Positions 1-8,471 of a DNA stretch of 32,633 nt are shown here, one piece after another (position 1 is the stretch's first letter; every line of letters starts with the position of its first letter). Location: positions 1-32,633 of the forward strand of contig JAITKT010000085.1 of assembly GCA_031278225.1 (NCBI GenBank). The letters are read 5' to 3'. The notes under the pieces were generated by a model, which had not been told where the DNA came from, ran no database searches, and worked only from the letters and a program-made list of their open reading frames with translations. Source of the DNA: Deltaproteobacteria bacterium. Lineage in GTDB: Bacteria; Desulfobacterota; Desulfarculia; Adiutricales; Adiutricaceae. A program made the position numbers and the translations under genes.

Positions 1-635
1 GAAGACGGGTCGGTGAAACACGCCCCGCGCGATACGCCGGCGGACGCGACCCCGGAAGAAATTCGGACTCCCGCCCCGCCGCGCCGAGCCGGCGAGCAAT
101 GCTTCCGCGAGCGCGAGAAATGATTCGAGCCGGATCTTCGCGACGCGAGATCCCGGTCCGGCCGGCACCGTCACATGCTTTTTTACGTTCATGGCCCATC
201 CGTTTATCAACAAACTCCGTCGACCGCGCGGCATTAAAGTGGAGTACCCTCCCGGGCCGCCCCCATTCACCGAAGTCCCCGCGCCAATGGATGATTACCG
301 CGACGCCGTTGTCGAAACTCCGAACGACCGACCGATAAGCCCCACCCGAGAACCGGCGCTTGCCCGAAAGGGCCCCGTCGGATTCTGACCGGTGGGCCGG
401 TGAAGGTCATAATTCGACCGTTCTCGCGCAAAATTGGGGAGGCGTTCGAAAAGGCCAAGTATTCGTTGATGAGCGCTGGCGACGCCTTCCGCGGCCATTC
501 CAAGGCAAGAGTTGAAATACCGTTGAACATGGGGGGCGGGAAGCCCCGCCGGGACAAAAGATGTTGTTTTAAAAAGTACTTTGTGGTGTCATGAATCAAG
601 CGCTTATTCTGAGTCGCGTTAAAGATTTTATTTCT
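1..635. other. spacer without a recognisable gene
   Basis: No reading frame here looks like a real gene. The first about 40 codons on the plus strand (frame starting at base 1, stop near 118) are open, and could be the tail of a gene beginning outside the window, but the residues are compositionally ordinary for random high-GC sequence and I recognise nothing in them. The stretch from about 540 to 640 is more AT-rich than its surroundings and adjoins the transposase remnant. Confidence 0.5.
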
Positions 636-839
636 CCAGGGCCACTTGGTCAAGGTTTTGATTATCTTTGCGTTGGCAAGCAATTCATTCGGCCCTGATT
701 CCACCGCGCCCATGGCATCATCCAATGTCGCAAAGTATTTATTCGCAAGACAATCACGTCTCGGGATATTCCAAACCCTCTCGTGGGATCGCCGGGAGAA
801 ATCATCGGGACACTTCGGAATTCGGAGAGTTATGTCGTA
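636..839 (-). pseudogene. remnant of an IS630-family transposase (C-terminal end only)
   Basis: The minus-strand translation contains the block IPKC-PDD followed by HERVWNIPRRD and then NKYFATLDDAM and LTKWPW. This order (Pro-rich end of the second catalytic block, then the E-R-V-W motif holding the third catalytic acid, then a helical tail) is that of the C-terminal third of IS630/Tc1-like DDE transposases. The N-terminal two-thirds, including the first two catalytic Asp residues, is absent upstream (840-1000), and the flanking residues in the same frame are not transposase-like. I therefore read it as a decayed fragment, not a functional gene. No terminal inverted repeats could be assigned. 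Confidence 0.6.
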
Positions 840-1158
840 AGCGCGGTGGCGAGGAAGGAGCGAACTCGGTTCCAGCCCGAAAACAAGGACTCGAACGGTT
901 GCGAGCGAGAGCGTGGAAAAAGGCGGGCCAACGCGTTTCACGCAAAGCCTTGGCGCCTGACATACATGGAATTGAGGCTTATGAGAAGCGATTGAGGAAA
1001 AAACGGATGAAATTATGATTGGTCGAGGAAAATTTGAGAAGTTTTAATAAAAGTTGGCGTTTTTCCAATGAAATCACACTCCCGTATTGAGATATTTCAT
1101 CAATGAGGCGGGAAAAAATGATTTTGTCGGTTTTGGCCGAGCCGGCTGAGCCTCCGAT

Positions 1159-1192
1159 CCCCCTTCTCCCTTTTTTTCAGAGGGGGTTTTTT
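1159..1192 (+). terminator. Rho-independent-type terminator with no gene upstream
   Basis: A CCCCC arm (1159-1163, extended by TTCT) pairs with AGAGGGGG (to 1186), directly followed by six T (1187-1192). The T-run lies on the plus strand, so it would end rightward transcription, yet no plus-strand gene precedes it in the window. It may end a small RNA or be left over from a lost gene. Confidence 0.5.
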
Positions 1193-1495
1193 GCGTTCCG
1201 ATCTTTAAAAATAATGGAGATTTTTTTTACGCGTTTTTGTTTCGCCGTTCGACGGGAGTGAAAATCATAAACGCTTATTGACCGCGTTTTCGCTTTCCGC
1301 GGTTCACGCCGGGAGGGCTCTTCAATCCCAATCTCGATCGGTTCCTCCGTCGGTTCCTCAAGCGGGTCGACGCCTTTGACCGGGTCCTTTTTCCGATCCC
1401 AAACGAGCCTTTTCGATCGTTTGCCAGGCCAAAGTTTTTTTCGGGGGAAGCGCGACTTTCCGGCCTCAAACCGGCGCCCGTTTTTTTTCGAAACC

Positions 1496-1539
1496 GGTCA
1501 TCTGGCGGTCATCGGGCGGTCATCGGGTGGTCATCGGGT
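1496..1539. repeat. tandem repeat, 11-bp unit x 4
   Basis: Four consecutive copies of GGTCATCGGGY (first copy with one T substitution) lie just downstream of the Sel1-type gene stop. Eleven bases is not a multiple of a codon, consistent with non-coding sequence. Confidence 0.8.
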
Positions 1540-1571
1540 GGCTCGGGGCGCGAAATATTTTCACCCGGGCG

Positions 1572-2897
1572 TTATTTTCGGGAGTCGTTTCGGGACTCCT
1601 TTTCGGAATCTCCCCCGCTTGCCCTCCGGCTCTTCTTTTCCGCCTTCGCGGCGGTGGCGGCCTTTGACGTTCCGGACGCGCGCGAGGCCGCGGCGGCCCA
1701 CTTGTTCGCCGCCGAATCGTTTTTTTTCACGAGTTCCCCCGAGCGGTACATTTCGGAAAGAAGCTTCATCGACGGGACGTGACCTTTGGCTCCCGCTTTT
1801 TTCAGGAGTGCCATGGCCTTTTTTCCGTTTTTCCCCGCGCCTTTTCCCGCGAGGAAGCGCAGGGCGAGTTCGTGCCAAGCCGGCGGGAACTTCAGGGCCG
1901 CCGCCCTTTTGAGGTTCTTGAGAGCGAAGCCTTGGGAAATTTTCACGGGGACGGAAGAATCCTTGGCGAGTTTGTGCAGGAGGAACATGGCGACGGGCGA
2001 GTCGGTTCTCGCGGCTTTTTTCAAGAAACGAAACCCCTGGCGCCAGAGTTTGGGGTTCTTTTTCGCCGTTTCGAAACACAGGGCCGCGAAGGGCAAAAAA
2101 CTCGACGGGAGCTTGTGTTTCATGGCGCATTTTTTCAAAAGCGCGAAGGCCTTTTTCCGGTTCGGCGGAACGTGCGCGCCGTTCAAGTAAAATTCCGAGA
2201 GAAAGAGGGTGCCTTCCGGGATGTTTTCCTTGTGGGCCCTTCTCGCCCAGAAAAAGGCCTTCTCCAGGTTTTCCGCGGTTTCGGAGGTCGGGCTCGCGAT
2301 GGCGCGCGTTCCCGGGGGTCTCAAAACGCCCGCGAAAGTCGGATCGCCCGCGGCGTCCGGCCGGGAGCCGTCGCGAAGGCGTTCGATCGGGCCATTGGTC
2401 GGGCCATTGGTCGGGCCATTTGTCGGGTCATTTGTCGGGTCTTGGGTCCCGTCGCGGCTTTCCCGCGCGAGCCCGATGAAGCGTTTGGAAAGGGGAAGGA
2501 AGGCCCGCGCGTCCCCCGCCTCGGCCGCCCGGTGCGCCCAGAGGAAGGCTTCCGCGGGATCGGCCGCGACCCCGTGGAGTCCTTCGGCGTAAACCCCGTG
2601 GAGGAAGAAAAACGAACGGACGTCGAATTTTTTCCCCGCGGCGAGAACGAGTTCCATCCCCTTTTTCCGGTTTTTTTTCGTTCCCTCGCCGTTGAGGAAC
2701 ATGAGCCCGAGGTCGAAGTAGGCGGGGACGCACTCCGCCTTCGCGGCCTTTTCGAACCACCCGAAAGCTTTTTTTAAATTTTTGTCCCCGCCCCCGGCCG
2801 TTTTGTAGAGGGTGCCCAACCTGTAGGGGGCGGTTATGTCGCCCTTTTCCGCCCGGGCCAGGAGCATTTCCTCTTTTTCTTTGAAATCGTCGCTCAT
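1572..2897 (-). CDS. Sel1-like (TPR-type) repeat protein
   Basis: 441 residues of helical repeats of the Sel1/SLR class: units of about 36 residues with the pattern A-x-x-x-LG-x-x-Y...G...KA-x-x-W-x-x-KAA, visible at LGTLYKTAGG...KAFGWFEKAAK, LGLMFLNGEG..KNRKKGMEL, AEGLHG...AEAFLWAHRAAEAG and LALRFLAGKGAGKNGKKAMALLKKA. Such proteins act as scaffolds for protein-protein contacts; the partner cannot be told. No signal peptide or membrane segment is seen, so it is probably cytoplasmic. Around residues 150-175 the repeats are interrupted by a low-complexity PTN(G/D) stretch encoded by a 12-bp tandem repeat, and the C-terminus (from about residue 400) is a Lys/Ser/Ala-rich tail. ATG start; ribosome site weak. 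It is on the same strand as the GH57 gene but about 200 bp away. Confidence 0.8.
   Translation of the reverse strand: MSDDFKEKEEMLLARAEKGDITAPYRLGTLYKTAGGGDKNLKKAFGWFEKAAKAECVPAYFDLGLMFLNGEGTKKNRKKGMELVLAAGKKFDVRSFFFLHGVYAEGLHGVAADPAEAFLWAHRAAEAGDARAFLPLSKRFIGLARESRDGTQDPTNDPTNGPTNGPTNGPIERLRDGSRPDAAGDPTFAGVLRPPGTRAIASPTSETAENLEKAFFWARRAHKENIPEGTLFLSEFYLNGAHVPPNRKKAFALLKKCAMKHKLPSSFLPFAALCFETAKKNPKLWRQGFRFLKKAARTDSPVAMFLLHKLAKDSSVPVKISQGFALKNLKRAAALKFPPAWHELALRFLAGKGAGKNGKKAMALLKKAGAKGHVPSMKLLSEMYRSGELVKKNDSAANKWAAAASRASGTSKAATAAKAEKKSRRASGGDSEKESRNDSRK
2387..2446. repeat. in-frame 12-bp tandem repeat inside the Sel1-type gene
   Basis: Five tandem copies of a 12-bp unit close to TCGGGCCATTGG; the last copies have diverged. 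On the coding (minus) strand each copy specifies Pro-Thr-Asn-Gly/Asp (the outermost reads PTQD). The unit is a whole number of codons, so copy number can change without a frameshift. Confidence 0.85.
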
Positions 2898-3096
2898 CGA
2901 AGGATGGCCTTCATTTCGGGGTCGCGGCCGGCGGGAGGGACCTGGCCCGGGCGGTCGCCGGGGTTAAAGTTTTTCGGGGGGAACGGGGACCGTTCAAGGG
3001 AGATTCTTTCCCGACGCGGATGATATTGTTTCGAAAACGCCCTCGCCCCCGCGATCGCGAACGACGGTTTCGCGGGCGTTGACGGCCGGGGCTGTT

Positions 3097-5589
3097 TCAG
3101 GCGAGCGGGGTCATCCCGGTAATGCTCGGGCTGAATCCCAGGGTCTCGCCGATCTTGGCGAGGAGGGTCCTGTCGCCGGGACCCAGGGAGCGGAAGAAGC
3201 CCGCGTCGTCGCGGATGAGGGAGTAATAGAGGTTCTGGAACTCCCAGAAGTCCAGGTCGCGGAGGTTGTGCTTGACGAAATCGAGGAAGTTCAGGAGCTC
3301 CTCCAGGAGGGTGGGTCTTCCGGGACCGTTCCTCAACTGGCCGAAGAGCTTCTTCACGTAGATCCCCGCGGATTCCTTGATGACCGGAATGTTTCTGAAG
3401 TTCTTGCCGGCGTCCCGGCTTATGAGATCCTTCAGTTTCGCGAGATCTATGGGGCGGCCGTCGAGCATGGGTTTGGTCATGTTCTCCAGATCCGCCTCCG
3501 CCATGACCCTGAAGACGAAACGGTCCATCCAGTCCCAGGCGTTTTCCTTGAGGCTGTACTGCAGAAGGGCGTCGCGGTAGTTGCGGAAGGCCTTGACCGT
3601 GTGTTCCTTCAACTCGTCGAAGAATTCCTTCAACTGTCCCGAGAGGATGTTTTGCCGGACCGTGGTCCACAGTGTCTCCAGGGTGTGGCGGGAGGCCCCG
3701 GGGAAGAGGGCCTCGAAGGTGTTCCTCAAGTAGGCGGGGCCCTTTTCGAGGAAGAGGTTTTTCGCCCTCTCGAAGTCGGGGGCCCGTTCGAATTCCGGCT
3801 CGAAGATCAGGATGTCCAGCTTGGGACCGTCGTCGGCCAGGGCCAGGGCGTAACGCTCGAGGGTCACGCCGAGCCTTTTCTCCTCCACGGAGACCTTCCC
3901 CGCGAAGAGGTGGGGCAGGGGGTCGTCATGGTTTCTGCGGGTCTTTTCGGAGCCCATGTCGCAGAAACTCACGTAACCGCATTCTTTCAAGGCCCCGGGC
4001 TCGTCCATGGCGGTCGCGGCCGCCCACTGGGCCGCGGCCACGGTGGCGTTCAAAAAGCTCCCCGCGACCTCGGAGTTCCAGACGTCCCTTCCGGTCGCGA
4101 AATTGGGGTTGTTGGGAACGGCTTTCTCCAGAAATCCGAGAAGGCCCCCCGCGAGGTCGACGGGGGTGAAGTTTTGGGTGAGTTCGATGGCCCTCGCGGC
4201 GTAGCGGAGGTTTTGGATCGGCTCCAGGCCCGCGATGTCGTCGAAGAACCAGGCGCAGCTGGTGAACATGTACAGGCTCATGAGCTGGGCCTCCATGAAT
4301 TCCATGGCCTTCCGGGACTTGTTGGGCTCGAGGATCCCCGGTTTTCCGTGTTTCAGGAGGAAGTCGTTCTTGCGGGCGGTTTCGTAGTCGTTTTCGAAGA
4401 CCTCGAGGTAGTCGTCCCTGGCCTCCCAGGGGTCCCGGAAGAGCTCCCCGGCCTCCCGCTCGAAGACCCCGATTATTTGGTCCCGGAGCCAGTCGAGGCC
4501 GTCCCTCAGGGGGGCCCTCCACTTCTGGTTCCACGAGGGGTCGCCCCCGGTGCGGCAGCCGCAGTCGGCCCTCCAGCGCTCCACGCCGTGGGAGCAGCTC
4601 CAGGAGCTGTTCTCGTGGATTTTGGCCTCTTTTCTCGGGGGGTGCAGGCTCAAAAACTCGGAGTGGTTGGTGAGGACCACCCGGTCAGGGCTTCCGGGGG
4701 GGCTTTCCCGCAGGGCCTCGAAGAGCCAGGCGAGGGCCATGTCCCCGAAATGGAAGTGGTGGCCGTAGGATTCCCCGTCGGTCGCGAGGTTCACGAGGAC
4801 GGGCCTGTCGGCGTAGGGGGTCCCGAAGGCTATCTTTATCCTGTCCAGAAAGGCCTTCCCGTCCCTCAACAGGTTTTCGAAGGCCACGGCCTTGGAGACC
4901 TGGCCGTCGTAGACGAAGACGTCGATGTGGTCGTTTTCCCCCTTTCCCCAAAAGACCCTGTAGGGTTCCCGGGGGTCCGCCGAGCTTCCCGGGGTCGGGA
5001 CCCAGGGGGTGTTCCTGGATGGGATGAGGGGCCTCACGGCGGCTATCTGGTTTTGGCCCAAAATCGTGAACTTCATCCCGTGTTCGGACAGGAGCCTCAA
5101 GCTTTCGGTGTCGACCGCGGTTTCCGCCAGCCACATCCCGACGGGGTCCCTCCCGAAGGTCCTTTGAAAGTGTTTCTTCCCCCAGACCACCTGGGTCTTC
5201 TTGTCCCTTTGGTTGGCGAGGGGCATGATGACGTGATTGAAGACCTGGGCGATGGCCGGGCCGTGACCGCCCCGTTCGGCCGCCGCCTCCCGGTCGGCCT
5301 CGACCATCAGGCGGTGACATTCGGGATCCCAAACCTTGAGCCAGTCGAGCAGGGTGGGTCCCACGTTGAAGCTCAGATGTTTGAAGTTGTTGGCGATCTT
5401 GTCGATCAGACCGTTCCGGTCCAGGATCCGCGCCATCGTGTTCGGGGAATAGCATTCGCGGGCGATCCTGAGATTCCAGTTGGCGAAGGGGGCCGCCGTC
5501 GTCTGATTCGGGACGTTGCCGCTCCACGGGTTCTCCCTGGGGGGCTGGTAGAAGTGCCCGTGGATTATGAGATGCCTGGATGCGGTCAA
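3097..5589 (-). CDS. glycoside hydrolase family 57 protein with DUF3536 domain
   Basis: 830 residues. The N-terminal GH57 (alpha/alpha/beta barrel, amylopullulanase/4-alpha-glucanotransferase-type) domain shows HGHFYQPPRE at residues 10-19, the nucleophile block GMWLAETAVD with Glu156, and the acid/base block ATDGESYGHH with Asp271. The C-terminal half matches the DUF3536 extension typical of about 800-residue members of this subfamily. Such enzymes act on alpha-1,4-glucans, but the exact activity is not established. No signal peptide, so cytoplasmic. Start is TTG at 5589, chosen because GAGG lies 7 nt upstream and the first residues fit the family N-terminus. It follows glgA on the same strand (gap 181 bp holding a strong hairpin), suggesting a role in glycogen turnover or remodelling. 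Confidence 0.9.
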   Translation of the reverse strand: MTASRHLIIHGHFYQPPRENPWSGNVPNQTTAAPFANWNLRIARECYSPNTMARILDRNGLIDKIANNFKHLSFNVGPTLLDWLKVWDPECHRLMVEADREAAAERGGHGPAIAQVFNHVIMPLANQRDKKTQVVWGKKHFQRTFGRDPVGMWLAETAVDTESLRLLSEHGMKFTILGQNQIAAVRPLIPSRNTPWVPTPGSSADPREPYRVFWGKGENDHIDVFVYDGQVSKAVAFENLLRDGKAFLDRIKIAFGTPYADRPVLVNLATDGESYGHHFHFGDMALAWLFEALRESPPGSPDRVVLTNHSEFLSLHPPRKEAKIHENSSWSCSHGVERWRADCGCRTGGDPSWNQKWRAPLRDGLDWLRDQIIGVFEREAGELFRDPWEARDDYLEVFENDYETARKNDFLLKHGKPGILEPNKSRKAMEFMEAQLMSLYMFTSCAWFFDDIAGLEPIQNLRYAARAIELTQNFTPVDLAGGLLGFLEKAVPNNPNFATGRDVWNSEVAGSFLNATVAAAQWAAATAMDEPGALKECGYVSFCDMGSEKTRRNHDDPLPHLFAGKVSVEEKRLGVTLERYALALADDGPKLDILIFEPEFERAPDFERAKNLFLEKGPAYLRNTFEALFPGASRHTLETLWTTVRQNILSGQLKEFFDELKEHTVKAFRNYRDALLQYSLKENAWDWMDRFVFRVMAEADLENMTKPMLDGRPIDLAKLKDLISRDAGKNFRNIPVIKESAGIYVKKLFGQLRNGPGRPTLLEELLNFLDFVKHNLRDLDFWEFQNLYYSLIRDDAGFFRSLGPGDRTLLAKIGETLGFSPSITGMTPLA

Positions 5590-5652
5590 GGTTTTTCCTC
5601 TTTTTCCGGCTCCCGGAGGCCGGGGGCGGGGTGTCCGCCGGGCGCGCGGGGC

Positions 5653-5674
5653 GCCCGGGGGTTTGTCCCCGGGC
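5653..5674. other. strong GC hairpin between glgA and the GH57 gene
   Basis: GCCCGGGG (5653-5660) and its exact complement (5667-5674) with a 6-nt loop: an 8-bp all-G/C stem. There is no T-run after it on either strand, so it is not a classical terminator; it may stabilise or segment the glgA-GH57 transcript. The spacer around it (5590-5770) consists largely of G- and C-runs and holds no gene. Confidence 0.55.
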
Positions 5675-5770
5675 TCTCGGGGGGTTTGACGCCGCGTCCC
5701 CGCGGGGGCGGGGCGGGGAGGGGCGGGACGGGGTGGCCGCGGCGGGGAATCGGGTTCCCCCGGGGCGCGG

Positions 5771-7243
5771 TCAGGCGCTTTTGGTGATGTTCAGAAAAAC
5801 TGAGTAATAGGAGCGGGCGGAGGTTTCCCAGGAGAAATTCTCCCCCATGTTGTTTTTGCACATGGTCGTGAAGTCGTCCTTGCGGCGGTAGAGTTCGGTG
5901 GCCCTCCGGACGGCCCTGAAGAGGGCCCTTTCGTTGAAGGACGAGAACTTGAAGCCGGTGTCCCAGAGGCCCGAGGGGTTTTGGCCGGCGAAATCCCTCA
6001 CCGTGTCGTTCAAGCCGCCCGTGGCCCTCACCACGGGGATGGCGCCGTAGCGGAGGGCGTAAAGCTGGATGAGGCCGCAGGGCTCGTAGGTGGAGGGGAC
6101 CAGCACGAAGTCCGCGGCCGCGACCATCAGGTGGGAGAGGTTCGCGTTGTAGTCGAGTTTGAGCCAGAAGTTTTCGGGAAACTCCAGGGCCAGGGCTTGG
6201 AGCCGCTCCTGAAACCAGGGCTCCCCGGTCCCGAGGATGGCGAGATTGGTCCCGAGGGAGAACATGTTCTTCGCGGCCTCTATCACGAGGGATATGCCCT
6301 TCTGGGCCGTGAGCCTGGAAACCATCGCGAAGAGGGGCCTCTCCGGGTCGTCGGGAAGGCCCGCCAGCTTCAGGAAGGCCTCCTTGCAGCGGCGTTTCCC
6401 CTCCAGATTGTCCCGGGTGTAGACGGCGGGGATGTGGGGGTCGTTAGCGGGGTCCCAGACCTTGTAGTCCACGCCGTTCAAAATTCCGTGGAGTTTGAAG
6501 GAGTGCTCCCGCAAAAGGCCGTCCAGCCCGTGACCCTCCTCGGGGGTCTGGATCTCCTTCGCGTAGGTCGGGGAGACCGTGATGAGGGTCTTGCTGTAGA
6601 CGATGCCGGCCTTCAGATAACTCAAAAGGCCGTGGTACTCGAGCCCGTTGACCCCGTAATAGCTTTCGGGAAGCCCGATGTCGGCCTTGGCCTCCGGGGG
6701 GGCCAGGCCCAGAAAGCCCTGGTTGTGGATGACGAAGACGCCCTTGGGGGCGTCGGGACCCAGTTCCAGAAGGTAGGGCATGATGAGCCCGGTCTGCCAG
6801 TCGTTCGCGAGGATTATGTCCGGGGGATCCCCCCCCAACAGGGGGAAGGCGGCGATGACCGCCTTGGAGAAAAAGGCGAAGCGGACGTGGTTGTCGGGGA
6901 AGGCCGTTTTGTCGGCCTCGTAGATGCCGTCCCTGTCGAAATGGGGCGGGTAGTCCACGAGATAAACCGGGACCGCGGGCGTCTTGTCGTCGGAGCGCAA
7001 TTCGCCTTTGAGGAGTTTCGCCGTCTTCCGGGCGTCCCCGCGTCCCACCGCGAATTCGATGCCCGCGTCGCCGACGGTCTTGTTTTTCAAGGCTTCCCGG
7101 TAAGCCGGCATGATGACCGCGGTTTCGATGCCGAGGGAGGCGAAAGCCAGGGGCAGGCTTCCCGCCACCTCGGCCAAACCCCCGGTCTGGGCGAAAGTGG
7201 AAACCTCTGACGCGGCGATTAAAACTTTAAGGTTTTTCGACAT
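5771..7243 (-). CDS. glgA: glycogen synthase (GlgA, GT5 family)
   Basis: 490 residues, normal for bacterial GlgA. It transfers glucose from a nucleotide-glucose donor to the growing alpha-1,4-glucan in the cytoplasm. The N-terminal Rossmann domain starts KVLIAASEVSTFAQTGGLAEVAGSLP; the C-terminal domain carries the retaining-GT catalytic/donor motif YEPCGLIQLYALRYG and RATGGL. The usual N-terminal motif is K-x-G-G-L; here the Lys is Gln19 (QTGGL), a residue linked to ADP-glucose binding in E. coli GlgA, so donor preference may differ. The ATG at 7243 is chosen because the family homology begins there and GGGAG sits 5 nt upstream; the frame stays open upstream to 7597 but that part is not protein-like. 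A candidate promoter lies at 7444-7472, giving a leader of about 195 nt. The GH57 gene follows it. Confidence 0.95.
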   Translation of the reverse strand: MSKNLKVLIAASEVSTFAQTGGLAEVAGSLPLAFASLGIETAVIMPAYREALKNKTVGDAGIEFAVGRGDARKTAKLLKGELRSDDKTPAVPVYLVDYPPHFDRDGIYEADKTAFPDNHVRFAFFSKAVIAAFPLLGGDPPDIILANDWQTGLIMPYLLELGPDAPKGVFVIHNQGFLGLAPPEAKADIGLPESYYGVNGLEYHGLLSYLKAGIVYSKTLITVSPTYAKEIQTPEEGHGLDGLLREHSFKLHGILNGVDYKVWDPANDPHIPAVYTRDNLEGKRRCKEAFLKLAGLPDDPERPLFAMVSRLTAQKGISLVIEAAKNMFSLGTNLAILGTGEPWFQERLQALALEFPENFWLKLDYNANLSHLMVAAADFVLVPSTYEPCGLIQLYALRYGAIPVVRATGGLNDTVRDFAGQNPSGLWDTGFKFSSFNERALFRAVRRATELYRRKDDFTTMCKNNMGENFSWETSARSYYSVFLNITKSA

Positions 7244-7261
7244 GTGAGCTCCCGTGGGCCG

Positions 7262-7283
7262 GAATTCCCGGACGAGGGAATTC
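7262..7283 (-). promoter_or_regulatory. leader hairpin upstream of glgA
   Basis: GAATTCCC (7262-7269) and GGGAATTC (7276-7283) form a perfect 8-bp stem with a 6-nt loop in the predicted glgA leader, 18 nt before the start codon and just upstream of the ribosome binding site. It could modulate translation or mRNA stability. It resembles no riboswitch class I know. Confidence 0.5.
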
Positions 7284-7443
7284 GAAGGGGGTTTTTCGGT
7301 CTTCGTCGCCGGGGGACCCGGGGGCTTTTTCGGGCCTTCCCGCGTATTTCCGGTCTTTCGGTTCAAAACCGGGGCGAAAGGGTCAAAAGGCCGTGAGACC
7401 GGCCGGAACCGAAACAATACCTGATTTGCCTTCACGGTAAAAA

Positions 7444-7472
7444 ATTTTAGGGCAAAAATTATGATCTTGCAA
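7444..7472 (-). promoter_or_regulatory. candidate sigma-70-type promoter of glgA-GH57
   Basis: Reading the minus strand: TTGCAA (7472-7467), a 17-nt spacer, then TAAAAT (7449-7444; five of six matches to TATAAT). The site lies in a short AT-rich patch in a GC-rich spacer. Transcription would begin near 7437. The same TTGCAA hexamer with a 17-nt spacer occurs before glnS. Confidence 0.55.
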
Positions 7473-8396
7473 GTTTTTATCGTTTGGGACAACGTTTGAT
7501 TTCGAAAAAGCCCGGTTTCGTTCCGGCGCCGTCCGCGGCTTTCCCGTTTTGTTCGTTTCCCGCGCCATTTCCGGATTCGGGAGGGGGTTCGTCCCAAAAC
7601 CCGCGAATCACGGGCGCGGGCGTCTTTCGGGGCCTTCCGGCGATTCGGGGGGAATCGTCGGGTTCGGGGCGGGTTTTCGTCCCTCGCGCTCCCGGGGTCG
7701 CGAACGCGGGGGGGGATCGGCAGACCCGCGCGAGGGGGGGGGATCGGGCGAAAGACTCGTCAAAAACGAAATTTCCGGATCCGCGCCTCCGCGCCCCCGG
7801 GGGAAACGCGCGGGCGAACGCCCCGGGGCGCGGGGGGTTTTCCGGAGCGGGAAAAATCGGACGGGTTTCGGGACGGGGGACGGGGAAGGGACACCGCGAG
7901 GGATCCCGGTCGCGATTCGATTCCGGGAAAAGTCACCCGCCGAATCGATTTCGGTTCGCGCCCCTGATCTCGCGCGGGGATTTCGCGCCGGGCACCGGTT
8001 CGGGTTCGGGGCGGGATTCGCGGCGGGGGATTGTTTCGGACACCGGATTTTCGGGGCGCGAAATGAGAATGGAGCCACAAGATGTGGGGTGGCGATTTCT
8101 TCGCGATCCTTCCCCCGCCGTTTTTCCGGTGGCCGCCCGCGGCGGGGGCGCTGATTACGCCGTCATCGCGCGATTCGCGGGAGCGTTTCGAAAAAAGATG
8201 GGAAAAACGCCCGTTTTCCACTATAATGTCCCAATTTTGAAACCGGCCCCGAAGCTCCGAAACGTTTTCGGGGTTTCCGGGCGCCCTCCCGCCCGAAACG
8301 GGACCCGACCCGGCCGTCGGTCCCGTCCCGTTCGAAAGCCGCCAAACATCTCTTTTTCCCTTCCGCCGACGCGCTTTTCCCGTCTGACGACGCGGT
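7473..8396. other. G-rich divergent spacer between glgA and glnS
   Basis: About 900 bp with no supportable gene. The long open frames are those expected of high-GC sequence and give Gly/Arg/Pro-rich, unrecognisable translations. 7600-8060 is rich in runs of G on the plus strand. At 8201-8227 an imperfect inverted repeat (GGAAAAACG / CGTTTTCC) abuts a TATAAT box (8222-8227), a possible second, distal promoter for glnS without a good -35 hexamer. Confidence 0.45.
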
Positions 8397-8425
8397 TTGC
8401 AAAAATGAACCCGAGCCTGTAATAT
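8397..8425 (+). promoter_or_regulatory. candidate promoter of glnS
   Basis: TTGCAA (8397-8402), 17-nt spacer, TAATAT (8420-8425). Each hexamer matches the consensus at four of six positions. The start point would be near 8432, about 40 nt before the glnS ATG. Confidence 0.4.
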
Positions 8426-8471
8426 GGAGTTTTCCCGACGTCTCTCAGGCCCGAGCGAGCAAGGTTTTGTC

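Larger units (their letters stand above)
840..1571. other. non-coding spacer with AT-rich island
   Basis: No gene is supported. Bases about 990-1130 form an AT-rich island in an otherwise GC-rich region. It carries a stem-loop at 1081-1112 (CCCG and ATTGA pairing with TCAAT and CGGG around a 9-nt loop) followed by six A, and then the plus-strand terminator at 1159-1192. The rest (1200-1570) is pyrimidine-rich on the plus strand and contains the tandem repeat at 1496-1539. Confidence 0.5.

Noticed and set aside
190-205. TTATCAACA resembling a DnaA box
   Set aside because: A single near-match; no cluster, no dnaA/dnaN neighbourhood and no AT-rich unwinding region beside it.
3079-5787. Very long plus-strand frame opposite the GH57 gene (and similar ones opposite glgA, ptsI, gatZ and ahcY)
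   Set aside because: High third-position G+C on the true strand leaves the opposite strand free of stops; the translations are Val/Gly/Glu/Pro-rich and match no family.
5771-7597. Longer GlgA reading frame starting at 7597
   Set aside because: The 118 extra residues are basic and unlike any GlgA; homology and a ribosome site both begin at 7243, and the extension overlaps the promoter and leader.
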